A stretch of DNA of 64,000 bases from JAUNBG01 sp964442735 (GTDB taxonomy: Bacteria > Planctomycetota > Planctomycetia > Pirellulales > Thermoguttaceae): NCBI GenBank assembly GCA_964442735.1, contig CAYUAP010000003.1:23278-87277 (forward strand), in the 5' to 3' direction. The translations under genes were made by a program, and so were the position numbers. Every line of letters begins with the position of its first letter. Positions within the stretch are counted from its first letter, which is position 1. The notes beneath the pieces are model-generated. The model made no database searches and had not been told where the DNA came from. It saw nothing but the letters and a program-made list of their open reading frames with translations. Shown piece after piece: positions 37,682 through 46,141 of this stretch.

Positions 37682-38176
37682 TTAAACCTGCCCGATTTTA
37701 CCGTGGAAATAATGACAGAGCGCAATAGCCAACGCATCGGCAACATCGGCAGGCTCCGGATATTTATCTAAATGAAGCTCTAACTGAATGGCACGTTGCA
37801 TCTGGTCTTTAGGGGCTCGTCCATTGCCTGTTAGTATTTTTTTGATTTTAGTAGCGGCATATGGTTTTACCTCGATATTTGCCTGTGCTGCAGCAAGACA
37901 AATAGCACCACGGGCATGCCCCATTAAAATAGCAGTTCGAGGACGTTCATATAATGAATACAACTCTTCCAGAGCTAAAACTTCCGGATGAAAAACCTCA
38001 ATAACTTCAAGAATACCGTCGTAAATATCCTTAATCCGGCATTCCAAACTTTTCGCATGACTCCGAACAACCCCAGCTTCCAGAAGATGTATAACTCCAT
38101 TATATCCTTCCAAAACACCATATCCTGTTGTATTCAAGCCGGGATCAACACCTATAATGCAACTTTTTCCCGACAA
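37682..38176 (-). CDS. ruvC: Holliday junction resolvase RuvC
   Basis: A 164-residue endonuclease that cuts Holliday junctions with RuvAB in recombination repair. The four acidic active-site residues are present: Asp 11 (GVDPGLNTTGYG), Glu 70 (LALEELY), and Asp 144 and Asp 147 (EPADVADALAIALCH). The start appears to be TTG at 38174-38176, preceded by a near-perfect ribosome site (aaggagg) with short spacing; no in-frame ATG fits. It follows gcvT by 45 bases. No ruvA or ruvB is nearby, so the gene is separated from its usual partners. Confidence 0.94.
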   Translation of the reverse strand: MSGKSCIIGVDPGLNTTGYGVLEGYNGVIHLLEAGVVRSHAKSLECRIKDIYDGILEVIEVFHPEVLALEELYSLYERPRTAILMGHARGAICLAAAQANIEVKPYAATKIKKILTGNGRAPKDQMQRAIQLELHLDKYPEPADVADALAIALCHYFHGKIGQV

Positions 38177-38221
38177 TATTACCTCCTTGATTAACTCCTT
38201 GAGTATAACCTTTACGAGTTG

Positions 38222-39337
38222 TTATTTCTTCGTCCTTTTCGAATAAAAGACACCCTGTCTGACCTCCGCCCCAATAGGACGATTTCGAATCATTATCTCG
38301 ATCATAGTCCCCGGGTCTGAAAATTCCGTTGGAATCAAGGCCAAGCCCATATTCAGTTTAAGAGTGGGAGCATACATTCCCGTTGTTACAAAACCAACCT
38401 GTTCACCATTGACTTCGACTTCATAATGCGCACGAGGAACTCCACGATCCTTCATTACAAATTCACACAGTTTACGTGAAACACCCTCCTCTTTTTGTTT
38501 CTTAAGGACCGCTTTTCCCAGGAATTCAACTTCCTTTTCCACGCGGACAAAAAAGCCGAGTCCGGCCTCGATCGGTGAAATATCGGCGGAAATCTCCTGA
38601 CCGTAAAGTGGAAGTTTTGCCTCAAATCGAAGCGTATCCCGAGCCCCAAGACCAATGGGGGTCACCTCCTCTTTTCCAGTCTTTAAAATGGCTTCCCAAA
38701 GTGAATTCGCATTTTCATTGGCCGTATAGATTTCAAAACCATCTTCTCCTGTATAACCGGTTCGCGATACAAGACAGTTTTTTTTCGCAATCGCAATTTC
38801 CGGCATAAAACGGAAAAATCGAATGGAAGAGAGATCCATATCAGTCAGATTTTGGAGTATCTCCTGCGCCTTCGGCCCCTGAAGAGACAGTTGTGTATAC
38901 CGCTGGGAAACATTTTCCAAACGCAAATTACCAAAAGAATTCGTATGTTGTTGAAGCCACTCGTAATCCTTGTCCGTATTGGAAGCGTTTACCACTAAAA
39001 GAAAACGATCTTCCGAAAAACGATAAACGATCAAATCGTCGACACAACCACCGTTTTCGTAACAGAGGGGCGAATACTGAACTTGACCGTCTTCAACCTT
39101 CGTTAAATCATTTGTTATTACCGATTGAATAAAAGAAAAGGCATCTTTTCCTTCGACAGTAATCTCGCCCATGTGGGAGACATCGAAAAGACCAGCTCTG
39201 GTCCGAACCATTTCATGTTCCTTGAGTATACCTGATTCATATTGAACTGGTAATTCCCAACCGCCAAAATCAATAATTCGTCCACCATTTTCTTTATGTT
39301 TCTCGTAAAGAGGTGTTCGTTTAAGTTGTTCTCCCAT
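38222..39337 (-). CDS. gcvT: Aminomethyltransferase (glycine cleavage T-protein)
   Basis: Moves the methylene group from GcvH-bound aminomethyl to tetrahydrofolate and releases ammonia. The 371-residue protein shows TPLYEKHKENGGRIIDFGGWELPVQY, TRAGLFDVSHMGEI, the catalytic Asp in NGGCVDDLIVYR, SRTGYTGEDGFEIY and LGARDTLRFEAKLPLYGQE. Start ATG 39335-39337 is preceded by aaagga; a longer frame to 39388 would run into argJ and is rejected. It lies between argJ and ruvC, separated from gcvPA-gcvPB, and so belongs to a different transcription unit from the P-protein. Confidence 0.95.
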   Translation of the reverse strand: MGEQLKRTPLYEKHKENGGRIIDFGGWELPVQYESGILKEHEMVRTRAGLFDVSHMGEITVEGKDAFSFIQSVITNDLTKVEDGQVQYSPLCYENGGCVDDLIVYRFSEDRFLLVVNASNTDKDYEWLQQHTNSFGNLRLENVSQRYTQLSLQGPKAQEILQNLTDMDLSSIRFFRFMPEIAIAKKNCLVSRTGYTGEDGFEIYTANENANSLWEAILKTGKEEVTPIGLGARDTLRFEAKLPLYGQEISADISPIEAGLGFFVRVEKEVEFLGKAVLKKQKEEGVSRKLCEFVMKDRGVPRAHYEVEVNGEQVGFVTTGMYAPTLKLNMGLALIPTEFSDPGTMIEIMIRNRPIGAEVRQGVFYSKRTKK

Positions 39338-39356
39338 ATTTATTATCCTTTTTATA

Positions 39357-40553
39357 TCAGGTGGTATATTCTGAATTGAGTCGGACATATTCCATCGTCA
39401 GATCGGAAGTCCAGAATCGAATATCGGCATCGCCCTCCGCAAAGAAGATTTCAATAGAAGTATCCCGATGATCCCGAATCGACACAGCCACTTCTTTTTT
39501 ATCAAAGTCAACTGGCGTTCCATTTTTGTAAAGGAGAAAACCATTAACCTTTAACGAAACCTTCATGGGATCGAAGGGAACGCCCGCTCTTCCTGATGCG
39601 GAAGTAATACGGCCCCAATTAGGGTCCGCTCCACAAATGGCCGTTTTGACCAAAGCATCATTAGCAATGGTCATCGCTATTTTTTTAGCGGATTCCCGGT
39701 CGATACAACCATGAACGTCAATAGTTATCAGATGGGAAACCCCTTCTCCATCGTTCGGTATCTTTTTTGCCAATTCGATACAGATATCGGTTAATTCCTT
39801 GCCAAACCGCTCCAGATCTTCCCCCTGAAGTGGCTCCGATTCCACCGCCCCATTGGTCAAAAGAAGAAGGGTATCACTTGTACTGGTATGACCTTCGACA
39901 CTAATGCAATTAAACGATTGGTCAGCGGCATTTTTAAGTAAACGCTGGGCATCTTCCGGAGTCAACATGGCGTCAGACAGAACCTGAACCAGTAAAGTGG
40001 CCATATTGGGACCAATCATGGCGGCCCCCTTTCCCATTCCGGCCAGAACAATTGTTTTACCATTGGACAGCGTTAAAGAACGAGAGGCGATTTTCTCGAC
40101 TGTATCGGTGGTCATCATGGCATGGGCAGCGTTTTGAAACGATTCGAAATCATATTTCAATTCGCTAACAGCCATTTTGATTCCTTTTTCGATCCGATCC
40201 ATGGGAAGATGTATACCAATAACACCAGTAGACATAACGAGACCTTTATCTTCAGGCAGCCCGAGGAGCCTGGCGGTCTCTGCTATCATTTTATCCGCGT
40301 TTTCAATCCCTTTTTGACCGGTACAAGCGTTAGCTACACCCGAATTGGTAATTGTGAGACGGAAACCGGTACCGGGGGTTCTTGTACGATCTAACTGAAC
40401 CGGAGCCCCACAGACTAAATTCTGCGTATACACACCCGCAGCCGTTGCCGGTAAATCGGAAATGACAACAGCTAAATCTTTTTTTGTTGTATTCGGCTTG
40501 ACTTCACAATGAATTCCAGCAAATCGATACCCTTTTGGAATTAAAAAAGCCAT
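39357..40553 (-). CDS. argJ: Glutamate N-acetyltransferase / amino-acid acetyltransferase
   Basis: Recycles the acetyl group between N-acetylornithine and glutamate in arginine synthesis; many members also use acetyl-CoA. The 398-residue precursor cleaves itself before the nucleophile Thr in IGPNMATLL. Other landmarks are IPKGYRFAGIHCEVKP, TNSGVANACTGQKG, MSTGVIGIHLPMDRI, and CGADPNWGRITSASGRAG. Start ATG at 40551-40553 follows aggagaag; the upstream codon at 40580 is rejected on that ground. It is the first gene of argJ-gcvT-ruvC, with a 19-base gap to gcvT. Whether it is mono- or bifunctional cannot be read here because argA is not in view. Confidence 0.95.
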   Translation of the reverse strand: MAFLIPKGYRFAGIHCEVKPNTTKKDLAVVISDLPATAAGVYTQNLVCGAPVQLDRTRTPGTGFRLTITNSGVANACTGQKGIENADKMIAETARLLGLPEDKGLVMSTGVIGIHLPMDRIEKGIKMAVSELKYDFESFQNAAHAMMTTDTVEKIASRSLTLSNGKTIVLAGMGKGAAMIGPNMATLLVQVLSDAMLTPEDAQRLLKNAADQSFNCISVEGHTSTSDTLLLLTNGAVESEPLQGEDLERFGKELTDICIELAKKIPNDGEGVSHLITIDVHGCIDRESAKKIAMTIANDALVKTAICGADPNWGRITSASGRAGVPFDPMKVSLKVNGFLLYKNGTPVDFDKKEVAVSIRDHRDTSIEIFFAEGDADIRFWTSDLTMEYVRLNSEYTT

Positions 40554-40664
40554 TTTTATAATACTTCTCCTGATCTCCATTTCACGTAACGGCGGCTAAT
40601 GTTTCCACGTAGAAACATAATCTTGAGAAAATTTTAGTCCCCACCACCTCCTGTCAGACTTTTC

Positions 40665-40692
40665 ATTATAACTTTTCACATGAAATATACAA
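40665..40692 (-). promoter_or_regulatory. Promoter for argJ-gcvT-ruvC
   Basis: On the minus strand TTGTAT (40687-40692) and TATAAT (40665-40670) are 16 bases apart, giving a leader of about 105 bases. It sits back to back with the thiC promoter. Confidence 0.5.
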
Positions 40693-40698
40693 GTGTTC

Positions 40699-40726
40699 TT
40701 GAAATATTTAAAAAGAAGGTTATGAT
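40699..40726 (+). promoter_or_regulatory. Promoter for thiC
   Basis: TTGAAA at 40699-40704 and TATGAT at 40721-40726, spaced 16. The transcript would carry the structured element at about 40736-40856 as its leader. Confidence 0.45.
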
Positions 40727-40735
40727 AATATTAGC

Positions 40736-40856
40736 AGGATGTATTTTTAGCAGGAACATGGACGCATTACCAGTCTCCTAATGGCCGGAAAGCGGACACC
40801 GTCCGCGTCCGGGAACGTGGGTATCCAGCCTGCATCCCAAAAATAACATAGTAACA
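40736..40856 (+). repeat. Structured repeat-like element in thiC leader
   Basis: The ends can pair (atgt, attttt, gcagg at the left with cctgc, aaaaat, acat at the right), and inside is a tight gcggac-acc-gtccgc hairpin. The motifs gcaggaacatggacgc and gggaacgtgggtatccagcc resemble the GGAAC-type hairpins at 33486 and 37546. It lacks the conserved TPP-riboswitch motifs, so it is more likely a repeat element than a thiamin sensor. Confidence 0.5.
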
Positions 40857-40897
40857 ACCTAAAAACCTTTTTACTGAAAGAGAAAGAATAAAGGTTA

Positions 40898-42250
40898 ATG
40901 ATGACGCAATATCAGGAAGCCCAGGCAGGTCGAATTACCTCCTTGATGGAACAAGTGGCCGAAAAAGAACGATTGACCCCGGAACAGATTAGAATGGAAG
41001 TGGCAGCCGGACGTTTGGTCATTCCAGCAAACCGTATTCATTTAGAGAAAGGATTATCCGCTGTTGGTATCGGCAAGGCCGTTACAACCAAGATAAATGC
41101 AAATTTGGGTAATTCGTCCCTGGCTGGGGACTCTGTTTGTGAACTTGCAAAAGTCAATTGCGCCATTTATTATGGTGCGGATACCGTTATGGACCTCTCG
41201 ACCGGTCCGGATATCGATCTTCTTCGTCAGCGCGTTATCGATGCGGTTCAGGTTCCCGTTGGTACTGTTCCTTTATATCAGGTTTGTGAACAATTAGATG
41301 ATATCGTCGACATGACGCCACAGAATTTCCTTGATACCGTCGAACATCAGGCGCAACAGGGTGTCGATTATATGACGATTCATTGCGCTCTTCTTCTTCG
41401 ACACCTGCCCTTGGTCGATAGCCGATATACAGGTATTGTCAGTCGTGGTGGTTCTCTAACCGCTAAATGGATGGTTGCCCATAAAGAGGATAATCCGTTT
41501 TATACTCATTTTGACGAACTATGTGAAATAATGGCCAAATATGATATTACCTGGAGTCTTGGCGATGGCTTGAGACCCGGCTGCCTTCACGATGCAAGCG
41601 ATTCCGCTCAATTCGCCGAATTATCGGTTATGGGTGAACTGATTCAAAAGGCCTGGGCCCATGGTAATCAGGTTATGATTGAAGGACCCGGCCATATTCC
41701 AATGAACGAAATCGAAATGAACATGAAACGTCAGGCTAAAGAATGTTTCGATGCACCATTTTATGTGCTCGGTCCTGTTGTCTGTGATATTGCGCCCGGT
41801 TATGATCATATTACAAGTGCAATTGGCGCAGCTATGGCAGCTATGTACGGAGCAGCCATGCTCTGTTATGTAACACCGAAGGAACATCTTGGACTCCCCA
41901 ATCTGGAAGACGTTCGTAACGGTGTTGTCGCCTACAAAATCGCAGCCCATTCCGCCGATATTGCGCTCAACAGACCCGGTGCCCGCGACAGAGACGATTT
42001 AATGGCCAGAGCCCGATACAGATTCGATTGGGAAGAACAGTTCCGCCTGGCACTCGATCCCGAACGTGCCCGGGATTACTATAATGAATCAAGAAATACG
42101 GAGGACACTTCTATTCCCCATCCTACATTAAATGAAGATGGTACCATTTGCGGAGAACATTTTTGTACAATGTGCGGTCCTAAATTCTGCGCTATGCGAA
42201 CAACCGCTGAATTAAATCGTATGCGAAATGAATTAAAAGAAAATAAATAA
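40898..42250 (+). CDS. thiC: Phosphomethylpyrimidine synthase
   Basis: A radical SAM enzyme that rearranges aminoimidazole ribotide to HMP-phosphate for thiamin. At 450 residues it is the shorter form without the long N-terminal extension of E. coli ThiC. Diagnostic segments are NANLGNSSLAGD, DLSTGPDID, TIHCALL, SRGGSLTAKWM, WSLGDGLRPGCLHDASD, IEGPGHIPMNEI, and the C-terminal cluster motif CTMCGPKFC (CX2CX4C). Two consecutive ATGs (40898, 40901) are possible starts. No other thi gene is nearby and no TPP riboswitch was recognised before it, which is unusual for thiC. Confidence 0.96.
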   Translation: MMTQYQEAQAGRITSLMEQVAEKERLTPEQIRMEVAAGRLVIPANRIHLEKGLSAVGIGKAVTTKINANLGNSSLAGDSVCELAKVNCAIYYGADTVMDLSTGPDIDLLRQRVIDAVQVPVGTVPLYQVCEQLDDIVDMTPQNFLDTVEHQAQQGVDYMTIHCALLLRHLPLVDSRYTGIVSRGGSLTAKWMVAHKEDNPFYTHFDELCEIMAKYDITWSLGDGLRPGCLHDASDSAQFAELSVMGELIQKAWAHGNQVMIEGPGHIPMNEIEMNMKRQAKECFDAPFYVLGPVVCDIAPGYDHITSAIGAAMAAMYGAAMLCYVTPKEHLGLPNLEDVRNGVVAYKIAAHSADIALNRPGARDRDDLMARARYRFDWEEQFRLALDPERARDYYNESRNTEDTSIPHPTLNEDGTICGEHFCTMCGPKFCAMRTTAELNRMRNELKENK

Positions 42251-42276
42251 TTAATATTATTTGGAAATCTGTTTCC

Positions 42277-42306
42277 AGGAACGCAGGCAATTCACCTGCT
42301 CCTTTT
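42277..42306 (+). terminator. Hairpin with short T run after thiC
   Basis: agga, then gcagg, pair with cctgc, then tcct (42277-42303, 7-base loop), followed by ttt. It ends 26-56 bases past the thiC stop. Its ggaacgcaggc sequence is again of the GGAAC/CAGGC type, so a repeat fragment may be acting as the terminator. Confidence 0.5.
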
Positions 42307-42400
42307 ATCACAAAGTTTTAGAGATTATTATGCAAAAACTGTTTTCAGTGTTCAGATCCTACTTTTTTTGTCAATCTTGTTAAATTTCCCTGTCTAATTA

Positions 42401-42429
42401 TTGACACTATTGATGATATTTGGTATAGT
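42401..42429 (+). promoter_or_regulatory. Sigma70-type promoter for the FKBP gene
   Basis: TTGACA at 42401-42406 and TATAGT at 42424-42429, spaced 17. The leader would be about 100 bases; it contains ggtcctatg-type sequence with an aggagg ribosome site directly before the start at 42537. Confidence 0.7.
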
Positions 42430-42536
42430 AATATCATTGGATTGTGGTATATTCCCCTTGATGGGAAGGGGTAATATTATCGCATATAATTATAAAATCG
42501 ATTGGTCATTGTTCGGTATTTTTATGAGGAGGTCCT

Positions 42537-43019
42537 ATGTATTATAATAAATCGAAAACCTGTTTTATTTCCTTTATTGTCGTTTTTCTTGGTATAATAG
42601 GTTTCGTTTGTTTTTTCACTTCTTGTAACAAAAATAAGAATTATGATATATCAGGTAATAAAGATAATACGATTATTACAGAAAAAGGAGAAAATATGAA
42701 AGAATTAATAATTGAAGATTTAGTTGTTGGTACAGGAGCGGAAGCCATGGAAGGTCAACGTGTTTCCGTTCACTATACAGGTACGCTCACAAATGGTACC
42801 AAATTTGACAGTTCCCTGGATCGAAAGACACCTTTCTCTTTTGTCTTGGGAAGAGGTGATGTTATTTCCGGCTGGGATGAAGGAGTAAAAGGAATGAAAG
42901 TCGGCGGAAAAAGAAAATTGACCATTCCACCTGACAAAGCCTACGGCAATAGAACAGTGGGACCGATACCAGCTAATTCCATCCTTGTTTTTGAAGTTGA
43001 ACTTTTAGCTACAAAATAG
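42537..43019 (+). CDS. FKBP-type peptidyl-prolyl isomerase, membrane-anchored
   Basis: A 160-residue folding catalyst. An N-terminal hydrophobic segment (FISFIVVFLGIIGFVCFF) ends in TSC, a near-lipobox, so it may be a lipoprotein facing the periplasm; a plain signal anchor is the alternative. The FKBP domain occupies about residues 55-160: VVGTGAEAMEGQRVSVHYTGTL, FDSSLDRKTPFSFVLGRGDVI, GWDEGVKGMKVGGKRKLTIPP, AYGNRTVGPIPANSILVFEVELL, with the aromatic pocket residues kept. An internal ATG at MKELIIEDLVV preceded by aaaaggag could also yield a cytoplasmic form, which would be a neat dual-location arrangement but is unproven. Confidence 0.9.
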   Translation: MYYNKSKTCFISFIVVFLGIIGFVCFFTSCNKNKNYDISGNKDNTIITEKGENMKELIIEDLVVGTGAEAMEGQRVSVHYTGTLTNGTKFDSSLDRKTPFSFVLGRGDVISGWDEGVKGMKVGGKRKLTIPPDKAYGNRTVGPIPANSILVFEVELLATK

Positions 43020-43045
43020 TATTAATCCATAATATTTATCTGATC

Positions 43046-43072
43046 GGCATACAGACATACAGCCTGTATGCC
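43046..43072 (+). repeat. Nine-bp hairpin after the FKBP gene
   Basis: ggcatacag (43046-43054) pairs perfectly with ctgtatgcc (43064-43072), followed by a second small ggcatttgtgcc hairpin. No T run follows. Likely transcript-end structure or another member of the CAGNC/GCCTG hairpin group. Confidence 0.5.
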
Positions 43073-43196
43073 GGGCATTTGTGCCTTGAACAATCTGTTT
43101 TTGATACGTTTCCAAATAATTTCCAAAAATCTCTCTTGCGTCGAATGACATAAATATTTATCATATAGTGAAAATGACTCTTCCGAAGGAGAGTCT

Positions 43197-45284
43197 ATGG
43201 TTTTATATTTAGAGAAAAGAAAAGTCTTCATGAAGGAAACATCAAAATATCAAAAAATATTTATCCGATTAGGAATCATTATTTTTATTGTGGTAGCCCT
43301 GATTGCCGTCGTTTTCTATTTTTATGGTCTTCAATCATACAACCGCCCGGAAGAGACCAATTTTGTTTTTAACGGCTGGCGCTATAATCAGGAAGATCAA
43401 AAAGAGACGTCTTCAGTTCTGTCCAAGGCGGGATTATCCCGATATTCCTGGCAGGATGGAATGTTAGTGGTTCCACAGTCCGAAAAAGAGCAATATGAAA
43501 CCGTACTAGCGGAAAACAAGGCTTTTCCGAAGGCACCAAGCGATATTCGTCGGGAAGCACTTCGTGAAATGGGTCCGTTCGAATCAGAGTCGAAGAGTCG
43601 TATGCGTGACCTCTATGCGTCCGCACAACAATTGGAGAAGACGATAGAACAATTTTCTACAAAAATCGGTTATGCAACTGTTGGTGTTCGATCCCGTCGT
43701 GAACAGGTCGGTCTGGTCAATCAAACGGTTATTACCGCTTCCATTGGTGTCTGGACAAAAGAAGAAAATCCCATTACAACAGAACTCCTCTCCTCAATCA
43801 CCCTAGCCGCCCGACATCAACTCGGAATCAAGGAAAATAACGATATCTCCATTTTAGACCTGCGCCTCGGTCAATCGTGGCTTGGTACCGATATTGGAAT
43901 TAAGACTCCTCAATTTGAATATCAGCAACAGGAAGAAAAAGAATGGAAAACAAAATTCGAATCGACTTTTGTTCATATTCCCGGAATAAAGATCGATGTT
44001 AAAAAAAAGTCTTCGCCAGCCTGTTCAATACCGACCCTTGCCAGTATCCGAACGGGTGCCGTTCTGGGATGTCCTGGAAGAGAACCTTTTGCTTCCGATT
44101 ATCGGGTTGCACGTACAAATACTTCATCCACCAAAAAAACATTTATTTCGTCCACCGAGGTTCCCCCTATACAACAAGAAACAACAGGAGAACTCTTCGT
44201 TAATATTGCCATTCCAAAAAGTTATATTCAACAGACAGTAGGAAAAATTGCAACTCCAGGCCAAAATCCACAAGAGGTCCAGGCCCTAACACAGCGGAAA
44301 ACAAATGAACTGCTTGAAACTGTTCGTCAAGACGCTATGACCCTGTTACCTGTTGAAGAACAAGGAAAAAGCGATTCTCGTCCTCAAGTTCAGGTTTCCG
44401 TATTTAATGATCATTCGGTAAAAGTACCGGTTGTTCCACAATCAGTCCTATCGCAATCAGTCCTATCACAATCAAAGACACCGATTCCATCAATACCTTC
44501 AGAATCATCATTGGAATCGGATACATCACAAACTGCGAATAAAAAGGTATTTTCCATAAAAACCGAATTAAAAAATATTTGGGACCAGCATTATAAAGAG
44601 TGTCTTTATATGGGCGGTGGTTCTATTCTTTTTTTTCTGATTATCGTTATGATTTGTATTCATATACGTTCCACAAAAAGTAAACAGAATAAAAAAAAGG
44701 AAACGGAATTGTCCAATACACTCTCTTCGGAAACGAATATTATTGAAACGACTTCTGATGTTCGGAAGGAATCAAAACAAAAAGAACCTCAAAAGCAAGA
44801 GTACCTTTACGATTCTACACGGGATGGCGAAGATGAATGGGAAAAAATCATTCAGTTAATCGACGAGGAAGATGTTAATAATGTTGAGGATCCTCAATAC
44901 ATTCGTCTCGATCTTAAAGGTCATACTTCATCCGAAAATTCCCTTCCGATACTGGACCAAAATAACGATACCAACAACATAAACAATTCAAATACCGATA
45001 ATGAAACCCATTTTTCCTATCTTGCTACGGATCCATCCGATAAAACCGCCATGTTACTCAAGGAAGAACGTCCTTCGATCATTGCCGCAATTCTATTGTG
45101 GCTACCTCTTGTACGACGTAATGAAATTCTAGCTCTTTTGGAGGAAAACAAACGAAACGCCGTAACGTCCTGTCTGGCCAAAAAACCGAATGTTCGGACC
45201 GATCTATTGAATGCTTTGGAGATAATCCTTAATGAACGAAGAAAAAACACCAAACTCGAATCAAGCAGTACCCTTTCCGTTTGA
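43197..45284 (+). CDS. fliF: FliF-like MS-ring protein fused to a FliG-middle-like domain
   Basis: A 695-residue protein. A membrane helix (about residues 24-45) is followed by ring-building-motif domains of the YscJ/FliF type: EDQKETSSVLSKAGLSRYSWQDGMLVVP, a coiled SAQQLEKTIEQF stretch, then ASIGVWTKEENPITTELLSSITLAARHQLGI and DISILDLRLGQ. A long low-similarity region contains VLSQS duplicated by a 15-bp slippage (44439-44468). A second membrane helix (about 470-490, GGGSILFFLIIVMICIHI) leads to a charged linker and residues about 610-685 resembling the FliG middle domain: LLKEERPSIIAAILLWLPLVRRNEILALL, then LLNALEIILNERR. The FliG torque (C-terminal) domain is missing. The start is ATG 43197 behind aaggaga. 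fliH overlaps its end by 53 bases. No other flagellar gene follows. Confidence 0.72.
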   Translation: MVLYLEKRKVFMKETSKYQKIFIRLGIIIFIVVALIAVVFYFYGLQSYNRPEETNFVFNGWRYNQEDQKETSSVLSKAGLSRYSWQDGMLVVPQSEKEQYETVLAENKAFPKAPSDIRREALREMGPFESESKSRMRDLYASAQQLEKTIEQFSTKIGYATVGVRSRREQVGLVNQTVITASIGVWTKEENPITTELLSSITLAARHQLGIKENNDISILDLRLGQSWLGTDIGIKTPQFEYQQQEEKEWKTKFESTFVHIPGIKIDVKKKSSPACSIPTLASIRTGAVLGCPGREPFASDYRVARTNTSSTKKTFISSTEVPPIQQETTGELFVNIAIPKSYIQQTVGKIATPGQNPQEVQALTQRKTNELLETVRQDAMTLLPVEEQGKSDSRPQVQVSVFNDHSVKVPVVPQSVLSQSVLSQSKTPIPSIPSESSLESDTSQTANKKVFSIKTELKNIWDQHYKECLYMGGGSILFFLIIVMICIHIRSTKSKQNKKKETELSNTLSSETNIIETTSDVRKESKQKEPQKQEYLYDSTRDGEDEWEKIIQLIDEEDVNNVEDPQYIRLDLKGHTSSENSLPILDQNNDTNNINNSNTDNETHFSYLATDPSDKTAMLLKEERPSIIAAILLWLPLVRRNEILALLEENKRNAVTSCLAKKPNVRTDLLNALEIILNERRKNTKLESSSTLSV

Positions 45285-46062
45285 CGATTTAGAGAAACGG
45301 ACAACCGACTATTTGGGAAAAGTTCGTTTGGAAGCGGAACAACTTGCCCGGCAAACAAAGGAAGATATACGCATTCTCAAACAGCGAACGGAAGCGGAAT
45401 TACAAGTACGACAGGAAGTATTGGAGAATACACGGATGGAACTTTTGGCGTTCCAGACGAAACTGGATCTTCGTGAACAGGATCTTCAGAAACGTACGGC
45501 TCAACTGGAACAGGCAGCATTTCAGGAGAGTCGTGATACTGGCTTGGAACAGGGAAAAAAGGAAGGTTTTCTCGAAGGAAAACGCCTTGCACAAGAGAAA
45601 TTTGACGAGCAAGTACAGCAAGAAACGACACGTCTTGTCGACGAAAAGATGAAGACGTTAACGCCTTTAATGAACAGACTTGTCCAGGAACTTTTGGATA
45701 TTCGTCAATCACTTCTGGGATATTGGCACGAAAATATATTGCAAATAGCGGCGGCAATTGCATTTCAGACAATAAATCGGGAACTCCCCAAAATAAAGGA
45801 CATTCCACTGGATCTCCTCAAGGAGGCGCTGGTTCTCTCGGTCGGCTGTACAATTTTGAAAATTCGAATGAATCCTTCAGATTGTACTGTTTACAAAAAA
45901 GAACTGGATGCCCTACTACAAGAGATGGGACTCCTGACGAAAATCGAAATCGAAGCAGATAATCGAATTTCCGCCGGAGGTTGTGTCGTGGAAACATCTA
46001 TGGGTACTATCGATCAGCAATTGGAATCTCGGCTGGAACGTATTATTTCTGAATTGTCCTGA
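45232..46062 (+). CDS. fliH: FliH/SctL-like stator protein
   Basis: A 276-residue cytoplasmic protein of the FliH/YscL family, which anchors and restrains the FliI/SctN ATPase in flagellar and type III export. A long coiled coil (about residues 20-95) precedes the family's GxxxG run (GLEQGKKEGFLEGK). The C-terminal domain (about 150-276) ends with the hallmark ISAGGCVVETSMGTIDQQLESRLERI. It starts inside the fliF-like gene (53-base overlap), with ggag 9 bases before ATG, so the two are translationally linked. No ATPase (fliI/sctN) follows; the next gene is on the opposite strand. The partner ATPase must be elsewhere or absent. Confidence 0.82.
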   Translation: MNEEKTPNSNQAVPFPFDDLEKRTTDYLGKVRLEAEQLARQTKEDIRILKQRTEAELQVRQEVLENTRMELLAFQTKLDLREQDLQKRTAQLEQAAFQESRDTGLEQGKKEGFLEGKRLAQEKFDEQVQQETTRLVDEKMKTLTPLMNRLVQELLDIRQSLLGYWHENILQIAAAIAFQTINRELPKIKDIPLDLLKEALVLSVGCTILKIRMNPSDCTVYKKELDALLQEMGLLTKIEIEADNRISAGGCVVETSMGTIDQQLESRLERIISELS

Positions 46063-46141
46063 CCTCCCTGTTAATCAATGGTGCCCATTTTCGTCTCTAT
46101 TTCCAGTACGATTGTAGTTAAATAATAAAAGATTTCCCCCA

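Noticed and set aside
40727..40897. TPP riboswitch before thiC
   Set aside because: The CTGAGA and GAACCTGATC-type conserved motifs are not present.
43197..46062. Complete flagellar or type III secretion cluster
   Set aside because: Only FliF/FliG-like and FliH-like genes are present; no ATPase, export gate, rod, hook or filament gene lies in the window.
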